From Amaricoccus solimangrovi (GTDB lineage: Bacteria; Pseudomonadota; Alphaproteobacteria; Rhodobacterales; Rhodobacteraceae): DNA of 64,000 nucleotides. Below the pieces are notes generated by a model. The model ran no database searches and was not told where the DNA came from. It saw only the letters and a program-made list of their open reading frames with translations. Positions within the stretch are counted from its first letter, which is position 1. The number at the start of each line of letters is the position of its first letter. The stretch covers positions 97,803 through 161,802 of the forward strand of contig NZ_VFRP01000008.1 in NCBI RefSeq assembly GCF_006385685.1. Reading direction: 5' to 3'. The position numbers and the translations under genes were made by a program. Shown here one piece after another: positions 55,970 to 64,000 of the stretch.

Positions 55970-57287
55970 GGCCCGCCTCGCGTTTCTCGTGCCGCGCCTC
56001 GCGCAGTTCGAAGACCGACATGACCGGCAGGAAGCGGACGAAGAGCAGGAAGGGCGCGAGAAAGACGCCGATCATCCCGGCGAAGAGCGCCCATTCCCAG
56101 AAGCTCGCGTGGTAGATCCCCCAGGAGGAGACGAGCCAGTCGCGGTAGAGCCCGGTGACGAGCAGCATGTAGCGTTCGAGCCACATGCCGATGGTGACCG
56201 AGAGCCCGATGAGCGCGAGCGGGACGGGACTGACCCTTACGCGGCGGAACCAGAGCAGTTGCAGCGGCAGGAAGTTGAGCGCGACCGCGCCCCAGTAGCT
56301 CCAGGCATAGGCGCCGGTCCAGCGGTCGTGCAGCGTGGCGATCTCGCGCGCGTCGCCGGACCAGAGCGCGGTGAAGGCGTCGGCGGCGTAGCCGTAGCCG
56401 GTCATGAAGCCGGTGGCGAGCAGGAGCTGGCCGATCAGGTTCAGGTGGGAGCGCGTGACGAGCGCGCCGAGCCCGAGCGCGTGGCGCAGCGTGACCGCGA
56501 TGATCGCGACGACGGCGAAGCCCGAGAAGATCGCGCCGCAGAAGAAATAGGCCGGGAAGATGCCCGAGGCCCAGCCCGGCACCGGCCCCGCGGCGAAAAG
56601 GAGCGCGTAGGAGGCGGTGACGCCGAAGACGAGCGGCACGGCGAGCGCCGCGACGAGGCGGTAGGCCTGCCGCCAGCGCGCCCAGTGCCGCGCCTCGCCG
56701 CGCCAGCCGAGGGCGGCGAGGCCGAAGGCGACCTGCGCGAAACGCGACCGGCTCCGGTCCCGCATCGCGGCGAAATCGGGGATCGCGCCGAGGTACCAGA
56801 ACAGGATCGAGCCGATGAGGTAGATCAGCACCGCGAAGAAGTCCCAGGCGAGCGGGCTCTTGAACTGCGGCCAGACCGTCATTGTGTTCGGGTAGGGCGC
56901 CATCCAGTAGAAGAGCCAGGGCCGTCCGAGGTGCAGCACCGGGAAGAGCCCGGCGCAGATCACCGAGAAGAGCGTCATCGCCTCGGCGAAGCGGTTCAGC
57001 GCGTTCCGTCGCGTCGTCCCGGTCAGCAGCAGCAGCGCCGAGATCAGCGTGCCGGCATGGCCGATCCCGAGGAACCAGACGTAGTTGACGATCGCGAGGC
57101 CCCAGTTGACCGGGATGTTGTTGCCCCAGACCCCGACGCCGAAGACGAGAAGCACGCCGACCGAGACGAGAAAGAGGAGGAGCAGCGCGAGCGAGACGCC
57201 GAAGCAGATCCACCAGGCGCGGGGCGCCGGAAAGTCGCCGGGGATGCGCGTGATCCGGTCGATCGGGTCGAGGGCGGCGTCGGTCAT
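55962..57287 (-). CDS. actC: Alternative Complex III subunit ActC (NrfD/PsrC-like)
   Basis: 441 residues, about ten helices. 'NNIPVNWGLAIVNYVWFLGI' with 'GHAGTLISALLLLTGTTRRN' is the NrfD quinol-site motif including the catalytic His/Asp region. 'HLGRPWLFYWMAPYPNTMTV' and 'RYMLLVTGLYRDWLVSSWGI' are ActC-specific. It oxidises menaquinol or ubiquinol at the periplasmic side and may translocate protons. Confidence 0.94.
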   Translation of the reverse strand: MTDAALDPIDRITRIPGDFPAPRAWWICFGVSLALLLLFLVSVGVLLVFGVGVWGNNIPVNWGLAIVNYVWFLGIGHAGTLISALLLLTGTTRRNALNRFAEAMTLFSVICAGLFPVLHLGRPWLFYWMAPYPNTMTVWPQFKSPLAWDFFAVLIYLIGSILFWYLGAIPDFAAMRDRSRSRFAQVAFGLAALGWRGEARHWARWRQAYRLVAALAVPLVFGVTASYALLFAAGPVPGWASGIFPAYFFCGAIFSGFAVVAIIAVTLRHALGLGALVTRSHLNLIGQLLLATGFMTGYGYAADAFTALWSGDAREIATLHDRWTGAYAWSYWGAVALNFLPLQLLWFRRVRVSPVPLALIGLSVTIGMWLERYMLLVTGLYRDWLVSSWGIYHASFWEWALFAGMIGVFLAPFLLFVRFLPVMSVFELREARHEKREAGHG

Positions 57288-60127
57288 GCGCTCTCCTCCG
57301 GATCGGGCCGGACGCGGGCGAGATAGGTCGTGCTCGGCCGGGTGTTGGCCTCGGGGATCAGCGGATAGTCGCGGCCCGATGCCTTGGCGCGGCTGACCGC
57401 CGTCTCCGGATCGCTCATGTCGCCGAAGGTGATCGCCTCGGTCGGGCAGGCGGCCTGACAGGCGGTGACCACCTCGCCGTCGCGGATCGGGCGGTCCTCC
57501 TTCTTCGCGGCGATCCGGGCGGCGCTGATGCGCTGGACGCAATAGGTGCATTTCTCCATCACGCCCCGCGCGCGCACGGTGACCTCGGGGTTGCGCATCG
57601 CGCGGATTTCGGGCGGATCGTCGCCGGTGAGGTCGAACCAGTTGAAGCGCCGCACCTTGTAGGGACAGAAGGAGGAGCAGGTGCGCGTGCCTATGCAGCG
57701 GTTGTAGACCTGAAGGTTCAGCCCCTCGGCGTCGTGCACCGTGGCATTGACCGGGCAGCCCATCTCGCAGGGCGCCTGCGCGCAATGCATGCAGGGCACC
57801 GGCTGGAAATAGGTCGCGGGATCGGCCGGCTCGCCCGCGTGATAGCGGTCCACTCGGAGCCAGTGCATCTCGCGCCCCTGGGCGACGAGATCCTTGCCCA
57901 CCACGGGAATGTTGTTCTCCGCGACGCAGGCGACGAGGCAGGCGTTGCAGCCGATACAGGCGTCGAGGTCGATCGACATGCCCCAGCCGGGAGACGGTTT
58001 CGGCGGATCATAGAAGCTCGCGCGCGCCGGTTCCGGGGGCAGGGGGGCGCCGCGGTCGGTCAGGCGCACGAAGTCGTGGCCCTCCATCGCCTGATGCGCC
58101 TGGGTCGTCGCCACGGTGACGCGCGCGCCGGTCTTCTCGATTCCGTCGAGCGCGAAGACCCGCGCCCCGTCCGGCGGCAGCAGCGCGAAGGCGTCCGCCC
58201 CCACTTCCGCCGCGACCTGCCCCCCCACGCGGCGGCCGTGGCCGAGCGTCACCGCGACGGTCCCGCGCGCCTGCCCCGGCGCGATCCAGGCCGGCCCCGT
58301 CATCCTCCGGTCTCCCGCCGTGAGGCGCAGCTCGTCGCCGGTCGCGATGCCCTTCTCCTCGGCCAGCGCCGGGGAGATGGCGATGACGCCGCCCCAGGTG
58401 ACCTTGTCGAGCGGCGCGGGCGTCTCCTGGAGCCAGCCGTTGTTGGCGAAACGCCCGTCCCAGACCGAGGGATGCGGTCGCGCGACGAGGGTGAGCGCCG
58501 CCGCCGGGCGATCCGGCATCAAGGGCGGATCGAGGGGGACCGGGCGCAGTTCGGGGACGGCGGTCCCCGCGACGAAGCCCCGCGTCAGCGCCTCGGTCCA
58601 GCGCGTCTCGAACGCCGCGCCCCAGGGCTCGCGCCAGGTCGCCCGCGTCGCCGCGCGCGCGTCGGTCTCCGTCTCGCCCAGAAGCCGTGCCAGCATCTCC
58701 GCCGGGGCGCGTCCGCCGCCGAGCGGGCGCACGAGCGGCTGGATGATCGAGACGGTGCCGTCGCGGCTCCGCGCATCGCCCCAGCTTTCGAGCGGATGGG
58801 TGAGCGGCGCGTGCCATTGGCATTCGACCGCCGTCTCGTCGCGATGCGTGCCGAGATGGATCCGGAGCGGGACCCGCTCGAAGGCCGCGCGGAACGGATC
58901 GGCCCCCGGCGTGGTGAAGAGCGGATTGGCATCGAGCACGAGCAGCGTCGTGATCTCCCCCGCCTCCGCCGCTTCCGTCAGCGCCGCGAGACTTTCGCCG
59001 GACGGCGCCACTGGCTCGGTGACCCGTAGCGTCGCGCCGAGCCCGCCGAGCCGCGCCGTCAGGATCATCGCCAGCGCCTGGACCTCCGCGGGCGCCTCGG
59101 GGCCCGCGGTGACGAGGCCCCGGCCGGGCCGGGCGGCCAGCGCCGCCGCCGCCGCCCGCGCCCAGGCCGCCTCGGCCTCGGAAAGACCGTCCTCGGCGCC
59201 CGCGCCGTTGAGCGCCGCGGCGAGGCCCCGGGCGAGCGCGGGCAGCCGGTCCGGCTCCGCGACGAGCCGGCGCTCCGCGAAGGCGCCGGTCTGGGTCGGC
59301 GCCGCCTCGGCGGCGAAGAGCCGCGCCGCGCCGGCGCCCGCGCGCCAGGCGCGGCGGCGCTCGGCCCAGCCGCGCGCGGTCACGGCCTGTTCCGGCCCGG
59401 GGCCGAGCAGGTCGTGGCCGAGGCTCACCACCACCTCCGCCCGCGCGAGATCGACCCGCGTCGCGAGCGGCCGGCCGAAGGCGCGCGCCGCCGCCTCGCG
59501 CCGGGGGGCGTCGCCGAGCGGCTCGTGCGTGAACCGCCGCGCCCGGGGCCAGCGCGCCGCGAGCGCCGCGAACTGGCGCAGCAGCGTGGGCGAGGTCACC
59601 TCGCCCGAGAGCAGCGCGAAACCCGCGCCGCCCTCCGCGTCCAGCCGCCGCCTCAGATCGGCGAGCATGGTGTCGAAGGCGGCCCAGTCGGCCGGCCGGT
59701 CCTGGCGCCGCGGCGTGCGCGAGCGGTCGGGGTCGTAAAGGTCGAGCAGCGCCGCCTGCAGGAAGACATCGGTCGCGCCGCGCCATTCGGGATGGTCGGG
59801 ATTGCCTTCGAGCTTCACCGGCCGCCCGGAATAGGTCCGGCCGATCAGCGGCATCGCATAGCCCGCCATCAGCGCGGCGCTGGCGTAGAAGCGGGGCTCG
59901 CCCACCACTTCGCCCTCGGGCACGGTGACATAGGGCATCGCGGTCTCGTCCGGCCCCCAGTCGCAGCCCGAAAGCCCGGCGAGCGCGAGCGAGGCGCCCA
60001 TGAGCCGGAGCACGTCGCGCCGCTCGACCGGCGGGAGCGCCGCCAGCGCGGGAAATTCGCGCGCGGCGCGGGCCTCGGAGGGATCGGCGTCGAGCGCGCG
60101 CCAGAGCGGGGGGCGGGGCGCGCTCAT
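57284..60127 (-). CDS. actB: Alternative Complex III subunit ActB (molybdopterin-like plus four Fe-S cluster domains)
   Basis: 947 residues. An N-terminal RRDVLRLMG...LSGC motif suggests Tat export and lipidation at Cys ~54. The large middle part resembles molybdopterin oxidoreductases but in this family binds no cofactor. The C-terminal ferredoxin part has Cys sets in 'DACIGCNACLVACVAENNIP', 'CMHCAQAPCEMGCP', 'CIGTRTCSSFCPYKVRRFNW' and 'CTYCVQRI...CQAACPTEAI', for three or four clusters. It wires quinol electrons to the heme subunits. Confidence 0.95.
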   Translation of the reverse strand: MSAPRPPLWRALDADPSEARAAREFPALAALPPVERRDVLRLMGASLALAGLSGCDWGPDETAMPYVTVPEGEVVGEPRFYASAALMAGYAMPLIGRTYSGRPVKLEGNPDHPEWRGATDVFLQAALLDLYDPDRSRTPRRQDRPADWAAFDTMLADLRRRLDAEGGAGFALLSGEVTSPTLLRQFAALAARWPRARRFTHEPLGDAPRREAAARAFGRPLATRVDLARAEVVVSLGHDLLGPGPEQAVTARGWAERRRAWRAGAGAARLFAAEAAPTQTGAFAERRLVAEPDRLPALARGLAAALNGAGAEDGLSEAEAAWARAAAAALAARPGRGLVTAGPEAPAEVQALAMILTARLGGLGATLRVTEPVAPSGESLAALTEAAEAGEITTLLVLDANPLFTTPGADPFRAAFERVPLRIHLGTHRDETAVECQWHAPLTHPLESWGDARSRDGTVSIIQPLVRPLGGGRAPAEMLARLLGETETDARAATRATWREPWGAAFETRWTEALTRGFVAGTAVPELRPVPLDPPLMPDRPAAALTLVARPHPSVWDGRFANNGWLQETPAPLDKVTWGGVIAISPALAEEKGIATGDELRLTAGDRRMTGPAWIAPGQARGTVAVTLGHGRRVGGQVAAEVGADAFALLPPDGARVFALDGIEKTGARVTVATTQAHQAMEGHDFVRLTDRGAPLPPEPARASFYDPPKPSPGWGMSIDLDACIGCNACLVACVAENNIPVVGKDLVAQGREMHWLRVDRYHAGEPADPATYFQPVPCMHCAQAPCEMGCPVNATVHDAEGLNLQVYNRCIGTRTCSSFCPYKVRRFNWFDLTGDDPPEIRAMRNPEVTVRARGVMEKCTYCVQRISAARIAAKKEDRPIRDGEVVTACQAACPTEAITFGDMSDPETAVSRAKASGRDYPLIPEANTRPSTTYLARVRPDPEESA

Positions 60128-60786
60128 CGGTGGCACACGCCGCAGTCGTCGAGCCGGGACGGCTCGATGTGATGGGCCTCCATCGCGCGGCGGCCGTAAT
60201 CGGCGGCGCGTTCCGCCGTCCAGTCGGACCAGTCCATCCGCGTGACCTGATCCGGAGGCCGCAGATGGGGCGCGGGATCGCGGTGGCAGTCGAGGCAGAA
60301 GGCCATGGTGAAGGGCTCGCCCCGCTTCATGAGTGGCATCTCGTCGACCCGGCCATGGCATTCGACGCAGGGCACGCCGCGCGAGACATGGATCGAATGG
60401 TCGAAATAGGCGTAGTCGGGCAACCGCGCGACGCGGTTCCAGCGCAGCGGCTCGCCCTTGGCGAGGCTTTCGCGCACGGGCGCCAGCATCGGCGCTCCGG
60501 TCCAGATCTGGGAATGGCAGGTCATGCAGACCTCCGTCGCCGGAAGGCCGGCATTGGGGGCGGATTCGACGCCCGCGTGGCAGTAGCGGCAGTCGATGCC
60601 AAGTTCTCCCGCGTGGTGCAGGTGGCTGAAGGGCACCGGCTGGTCCACCACCCAGTCGACCGAGGTCACATAGGCGGACTGCACCAGGCCCGCGCCCAGG
60701 AGGATCGCGGCGGTCACGGCGACGATCCCGAGACCGACGCCGACTCTCGGCCAGGTATCGGCCGAGGGCGTGAAGATCTGTGGCAA
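60124..60786 (-). CDS. actA: Alternative Complex III subunit ActA, pentaheme cytochrome c
   Basis: 220 residues from a TTG at 60786 (ATG alternatives give an unrelated tail; GGGGA lies ~8 bases upstream). One N-terminal membrane helix ('GVGLGIVAVTAAILLGAGLV'), then 'QPVPFSHLHHAGELGIDCRY' and five heme sites: CRYCH, CMTCH, CVECH, CLDCH and CGVCH. First gene of the twelve-gene operon, diverging from a GntR regulator. Confidence 0.92.
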   Translation of the reverse strand: MPQIFTPSADTWPRVGVGLGIVAVTAAILLGAGLVQSAYVTSVDWVVDQPVPFSHLHHAGELGIDCRYCHAGVESAPNAGLPATEVCMTCHSQIWTGAPMLAPVRESLAKGEPLRWNRVARLPDYAYFDHSIHVSRGVPCVECHGRVDEMPLMKRGEPFTMAFCLDCHRDPAPHLRPPDQVTRMDWSDWTAERAADYGRRAMEAHHIEPSRLDDCGVCHR

Positions 60787-60918
60787 GGCATGTCCCCGTG
60801 GCTTGCGGGGAGGCAACGCGGCCGCGACGCGGAGAGTTCCGCGGAAATCTCGCAGAACGCGCGTGACGGGTTTACTTGTATGGAAGTATCCCGTATGGAG
60901 CAATCAGGGAGGAACATC

Positions 60919-61596
60919 TTGGATCGCATCGTCATCGCCACGGCGCCGAGCGTCACCAGCCAGGTCTATGACTGGATGCGCGAACGTGTGCTGCGCGGCG
61001 AGCTCGCGCCCGGCGCGCGGCTGAGCGAGACCGAGATCGCCGGCGCGATCGGCGTCAGCCGCCAGCCGGTGCGCGAGGCCTTCATCCGGCTCGCGAGCGA
61101 CGGGCTCGCGGAGGTCCGGCCGCAGCGCGGCACCTATATCGGCAAGATCTCGGTCGCCGCCGTTCTCTCCGCCCGCCTGATCCGGGAGGCGGTGGAGAGC
61201 GATCTCGCGCGGATGGTCGCGGCCGACCCGCCGGTGGAGATGCTCGCGCGGATGGCCGAGGAGATCGCGCTCCAGGAGCGCGCCGACGCCGAGGGCGCGG
61301 TCGAGGCCTTCATCGATTCCGACGACCGCTTTCATCGCCTGCTCGCCACCGGGGCGAGGCAGGAGGCGGTCTGGCACGATCTCGAGAAGCTGAAGTCGCA
61401 GATGAACCGGCTTCGGCACATGTCGATGCGCGCCTTCGACCGCGCCGGAACCATCGGCCAGCACCGCGACATCCTCGAGGCGCTGCGCCGGCGCTCTCCC
61501 GACGCGGCCGAGCGCGCGGTGCGCGCGCATCTGCGCCAGATGCTCGACGAACTGCCGCGCATCGCCGCGCGCCATCCCGATTTCTTCACCGACTGA
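60919..61596 (+). CDS. GntR/FadR-family regulator of the hexuronate genes
   Basis: 225 residues from a TTG at 60919 with GGGAGG 6 bases upstream; ATGs at 60880 and 60895 are in frame but lack a site. Winged HTH at ~10-70 ('MRERVLRGELAPGARLSETE', 'IAGAIGVSRQPVREAFIRLA'). The FCD effector domain follows at ~80-210 with metal-type His/Asp residues ('IDSDDRFHRLL', 'RHMSMRAFDRAGTIGQHRDI'). 16 bases before uxuA. Direct repeats GTATGGA (60878 and 60893) lie just upstream and may belong to its operator. Confidence 0.88.
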   Translation: MDRIVIATAPSVTSQVYDWMRERVLRGELAPGARLSETEIAGAIGVSRQPVREAFIRLASDGLAEVRPQRGTYIGKISVAAVLSARLIREAVESDLARMVAADPPVEMLARMAEEIALQERADAEGAVEAFIDSDDRFHRLLATGARQEAVWHDLEKLKSQMNRLRHMSMRAFDRAGTIGQHRDILEALRRRSPDAAERAVRAHLRQMLDELPRIAARHPDFFTD

Positions 61597-61612
61597 CATT
61601 CAGGAGACCCCG

Positions 61613-62830
61613 ATGCGACATACATGGCGCTGGTTCGGTCCGAAGGACCCCGTGTCGACCGACGACATGCTGCAGGCCGGCGTCCGGGGCGTCGTGACCG
61701 CGCTGCACCACGTCCCGACCGGCGCGGTCTGGACGCCCGACGAGATCGCGAAACGCCAGCGCGAGGTCGCGACGACGCGCGGCGGCGCGCCCTCCGGCCT
61801 CGCCTGGGAAGTGGTCGAGAGCCTGCCGGTCAGCGAGGCGATCAAGACCCAGACCGGCGACTGGCGCGCCCATGTCGGGAACTGGATCGCCTCCGCGCGC
61901 AACCTGCGCGCCGCGGGGATCGAGGTGATCTGCTACAACTTCATGCCGGTCCTCGACTGGACGCGCACCGATCTCGGCTGGCGCCGGCCCAATGGCGCGC
62001 GCTGCATGCGCTTCGATCTCGCCGATTTCGCCGCCTTCGACATCCACATCCTCGAACGCCCCGGCGCGGCGGAGGATTTCCCCGAGGAGATCCGCGAGGA
62101 GGCGGCCCGCCGCTTCGCGGAGATGGACGCGGGCCGGCGCGAGCAACTCGCGGGCAACGTCGTCTTCGGCCTGCCGGGCGCGGCCGAGCGGCTCGGCATG
62201 GCCGACGTCCGGGCGCTGCTCGAAAGCTACGCGCCGGTGACCGATGCCCGGCTCCGGGCGCATTTCCACGATTTCCTCGAACAGGTGGCGCCGGTCGCGC
62301 GCGAACTCGGCCTCCGGCTCTGCTGCCATCCCGACGACCCGCCGTTCCCGCTGCTCGGCCTGCCCCGGATCATGTCGACCGAGAAGGACTATGCCGAGCG
62401 GCTGGCCGCGGTCGATCTTCCGGAGAACGGGATCACGCTCTGCTCGGGCTCGCTCGGGGCGCGGCCCGACAACGATCTGCCCGGGATGATGCGCCGCCTC
62501 GGCGATCGGGTGCATTTCCTGCACCTGCGCAACGTCCGGCGGGATACCGAGACCGTTCCGGCGAGCTTCTTCGAGGACGAGCATCTCGGCGGGCAGACCG
62601 ACATGGTCGCCCTCGTCGAGGCCGTACTGGCGGAGGAGGCGCGGCGGCGCGCGGCGGGGCGCGCGGACGCGGAGATCCCGATGCGGCCCGATCATGGCCA
62701 GGAGATCCTCGACGACATCGGCCGGGGCGGCCAGCCCGGCTATCCGGCGATCGGCCGTCTGAAGGGCCTCGCGGAACTTCGCGGCGTCGAGGCGGCGCTC
62801 GCGCGGCGCTTCGCGGAGGCGGGCGCGTGA
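61613..62830 (+). CDS. uxuA: D-mannonate dehydratase
   Basis: 405 residues with GGAG ahead of the ATG. Family blocks: 'MRHTWRWFGPKDPVSTDDML', 'GVRGVVTALHHVPTGAVWTP', 'VICYNFMPVLDWTRTDLGWR', 'RLCCHPDDPPFPLLGLPRIM' and 'FLHLRNVRRD', which hold the Mn2+ ligands (His, Cys, Asp). It converts D-mannonate to 2-keto-3-deoxygluconate, which the next gene phosphorylates. GTGA overlap with kdgK. Confidence 0.96.
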   Translation: MRHTWRWFGPKDPVSTDDMLQAGVRGVVTALHHVPTGAVWTPDEIAKRQREVATTRGGAPSGLAWEVVESLPVSEAIKTQTGDWRAHVGNWIASARNLRAAGIEVICYNFMPVLDWTRTDLGWRRPNGARCMRFDLADFAAFDIHILERPGAAEDFPEEIREEAARRFAEMDAGRREQLAGNVVFGLPGAAERLGMADVRALLESYAPVTDARLRAHFHDFLEQVAPVARELGLRLCCHPDDPPFPLLGLPRIMSTEKDYAERLAAVDLPENGITLCSGSLGARPDNDLPGMMRRLGDRVHFLHLRNVRRDTETVPASFFEDEHLGGQTDMVALVEAVLAEEARRRAAGRADAEIPMRPDHGQEILDDIGRGGQPGYPAIGRLKGLAELRGVEAALARRFAEAGA

Positions 62831-63756
62831 GCGCGCCGCTGGTGCTCTCGATCGGCGAGGCGATGGTCGAGCTCTCGGCCGCCGGGACCGGCGACCTCTG
62901 GCGCCTCGGCATCGCCGGCGACACGCTCAACACCGCCTGGTATCTGCGCCGGATGCTGGGCGCGGACTGGCGCGTCGGCTATCTCAGCCGGGTGGGGCAG
63001 GGCGAATTCTCGCGCCGGATGCTCGATTTCCTGACCGCCGAGGGGATCGGGACCGAGCATGTCGGCCGCGACCCGGAGCGCGAGATCGGCCTCTACGCGA
63101 TCTCGCTCCGGGACGGGGAGCGGAGCTTCTCCTACTGGCGCGACACCTCGGCCGCGAAACGGCTGGCGGACGATCCCGGGGCGCTCGGGCGCGCGCTTCA
63201 CGACTGCCGCGTCGCCTATTTCTCCGGGATCACCGTCGCGATCCTGTCCGGGGAGGGACGCGCGCGGCTCGCGGAGGCGCTGGTCGCGGCGCGGGCGCGG
63301 GGAACGCGGATCGTCTTCGACCCGAACCTGCGGCCCCGGCTCTGGTCCTCGCCCGGGGCGATGCGGGCGGGGATCGAGGCGGCGGCGGCGGCGGCCGATC
63401 TGGTGCTGCCGAGTTTCGACGACGAGGCGACCCATTTCGGCGACGCCGACGCCGGGGCGACGATCCGCCGCTATCTCGACCTCGGGGCGGGCCAGGTCGT
63501 CGTGAAGAACGGCGGTGGCCCGATGCGGTTCGGCGGCGCCGAAGGCTGGGGCGCGCTCGACGATCCGCGCCCGGAGCGGCCGGTCGACACCACGGCGGCC
63601 GGCGACAGTTTCAATGCCGGCTACCTCGCCGCGGCGCTGGCGGGCGCGGATTGCGCGGCGGCGATCCGCGCGGGCCACGCGCTCAGCCGGCAGGTGATCC
63701 GGCACCCCGGCGCGCTGGTTCCGGCGGCGGTGGAGGCGGCGCGTTCCGAGGGTTGA
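62827..63756 (+). CDS. kdgK: 2-keto-3-deoxygluconate kinase
   Basis: 309 residues from a GTG. PfkB/ribokinase fold: 'LSIGEAMVELSAAGTGDLWR', 'GIAGDTLNTAWYLRRMLGAD', 'RIVFDPNLRPRLWSSP' and the catalytic 'DTTAAGDSFNAGYLAAALAG' (Asp of TTAAGDSFNAG). It makes KDPG for the Entner-Doudoroff aldolase. Mannonate oxidoreductase (UxuB) and aldolase genes are not in the window. Confidence 0.94.
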   Translation: MSAPLVLSIGEAMVELSAAGTGDLWRLGIAGDTLNTAWYLRRMLGADWRVGYLSRVGQGEFSRRMLDFLTAEGIGTEHVGRDPEREIGLYAISLRDGERSFSYWRDTSAAKRLADDPGALGRALHDCRVAYFSGITVAILSGEGRARLAEALVAARARGTRIVFDPNLRPRLWSSPGAMRAGIEAAAAAADLVLPSFDDEATHFGDADAGATIRRYLDLGAGQVVVKNGGGPMRFGGAEGWGALDDPRPERPVDTTAAGDSFNAGYLAAALAGADCAAAIRAGHALSRQVIRHPGALVPAAVEAARSEG

Positions 63757-63760
63757 ACGG

Positions 63761-63817
63761 GCGAATATGCATTTGCATATCGCCCGGCGCCGCCTGAATA
63801 TGCAAATGCATATTCGC
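63761..63817. repeat. Perfect 20-bp AT-rich inverted repeat, probable bidirectional terminator
   Basis: GCGAATATGCATTTGCATAT (63761-63780) is matched base for base by its reverse complement at 63798-63817, with a 17-base GC-rich loop. Each arm is itself nearly palindromic (ATATGCA-2-TGCATAT). It starts 5 bases after the kdgK stop and ends 19 bases before the converging gene. Confidence 0.65.
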
Positions 63818-63835
63818 GCCACGGCCTCCCTCGGC

Positions 63836-64000
63836 TCAGGCGCGGGCGGGGCCGGGGAAGACGCGGCCGTCGAAGAGCTTTCGGGCGGTGCGAATTGTGC
63901 CGGCGCCCCGGAGCGCGCCGTCCGGGGCGATGTCGAGCAGCACCTCGGCCGCGCCGGTCGGGTGCTCGATCAGGTAGCGCCCGTCCGCCGGGATCCGTGC
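63836..64000 (-). CDS. PrpF-like isomerase/tautomerase, C-terminal end (5' part outside window)
   Basis: 54 residues in the frame that is open to the right edge: 'YLIEHPTGAAEVLLDIAPDG' and 'GTIRTARKLFDGRVFPGP', stop at 63836-63838. The HPxG strand and RTARKLFDG ending are the C-terminal signature of the PrpF/4-oxalomesaconate tautomerase group (diaminopimelate-epimerase fold). Too short to name a substrate. Confidence 0.62.
   Translation of the reverse strand, partial: ARIPADGRYLIEHPTGAAEVLLDIAPDGALRGAGTIRTARKLFDGRVFPGPARA

Noticed and set aside
57734..59738. Several 400-540 codon frames opposite and within actB
   Set aside because: Arg/Gly/Pro-rich text typical of antisense frames in GC-rich DNA; actB has clear Fe-S motifs in the other strand.
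60878..60899. GTATGGA direct repeats as a proven GntR operator
   Set aside because: They lie within the possible upstream coding extension and do not form the usual GntR palindrome; kept only as a remark.

Overview
This window is GC-rich (roughly 70% by eye) DNA of an alphaproteobacterium, most likely a Rhodobacterales-type organism. The evidence is densely packed operons with 4-bp ATGA/GTGA overlaps, non-phosphorylative sugar catabolism, a glycine riboswitch ahead of a D-amino-acid dehydrogenase, and a replication/partition block in which a DnaA-domain initiator diverges from parAB. That block (45780-49353) suggests the window lies on a plasmid or chromid rather than the main chromosome. No rRNA, tRNA, CRISPR array or insertion sequence was recognised.

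Layout. 1-391: 3' end of a LacI-type regulator. 585-1269: relic of an autotransporter. 1341-5595: an RTX calcium-binding exoprotein, an ECF sigma factor, its membrane anti-sigma factor (with a subtilisin-propeptide-like outer domain) and a subtilisin-like lipoprotein. Two look-alike ECF promoters face the RTX and anti-sigma genes. 5620-14536: an IclR regulator diverging from a complete oxidative L-fucose pathway with its own ABC importer. 14677-18431: a voltage-gated K+ channel, a dicarboxylate/amino-acid symporter and a TetR-VOC pair with a clear operator. 18458-25260: a nine-gene thiamine operon (thiO-S-G-E-F, thiY, tenA, thiZ, thiX) behind a TPP riboswitch. 25284-30007: ccdAB toxin-antitoxin, an MscS channel, an orphan TAXI binding protein and a GT39 glycosyltransferase.

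30192-33920: a YehZYXW/OsmF-type osmolyte importer. 34144-34908: a glutaredoxin-MauE fusion. 34957-39138: an IorA/IorB molybdenum oxidoreductase with a triheme cytochrome c. 39395-43095: malate synthase G, then a tandem glycine riboswitch controlling a dadA-like dehydrogenase, which together suggest glycine to glyoxylate to malate flow. 43183-45651: a small repeat protein and a large HPII catalase. 45780-49353: the replication/partition module, with three identical 16-bp palindromes inside parA and parB. 49438-60786: a twelve-gene respiratory operon encoding Alternative Complex III (ActA-F), a small membrane protein, a SCO copper chaperone and an A2-type caa3 oxidase. 60919-63756: GntR regulator, mannonate dehydratase and KDG kinase for hexuronate use. 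63836-64000: 3' end of a PrpF-like isomerase.

Most distinctive features: the sigma/anti-sigma/subtilisin/RTX locus with matched promoters, the parS-like palindromes that always encode the same heptapeptide inside the par genes, and the iteron-like repeats in the 419-bp initiator-parA gap.
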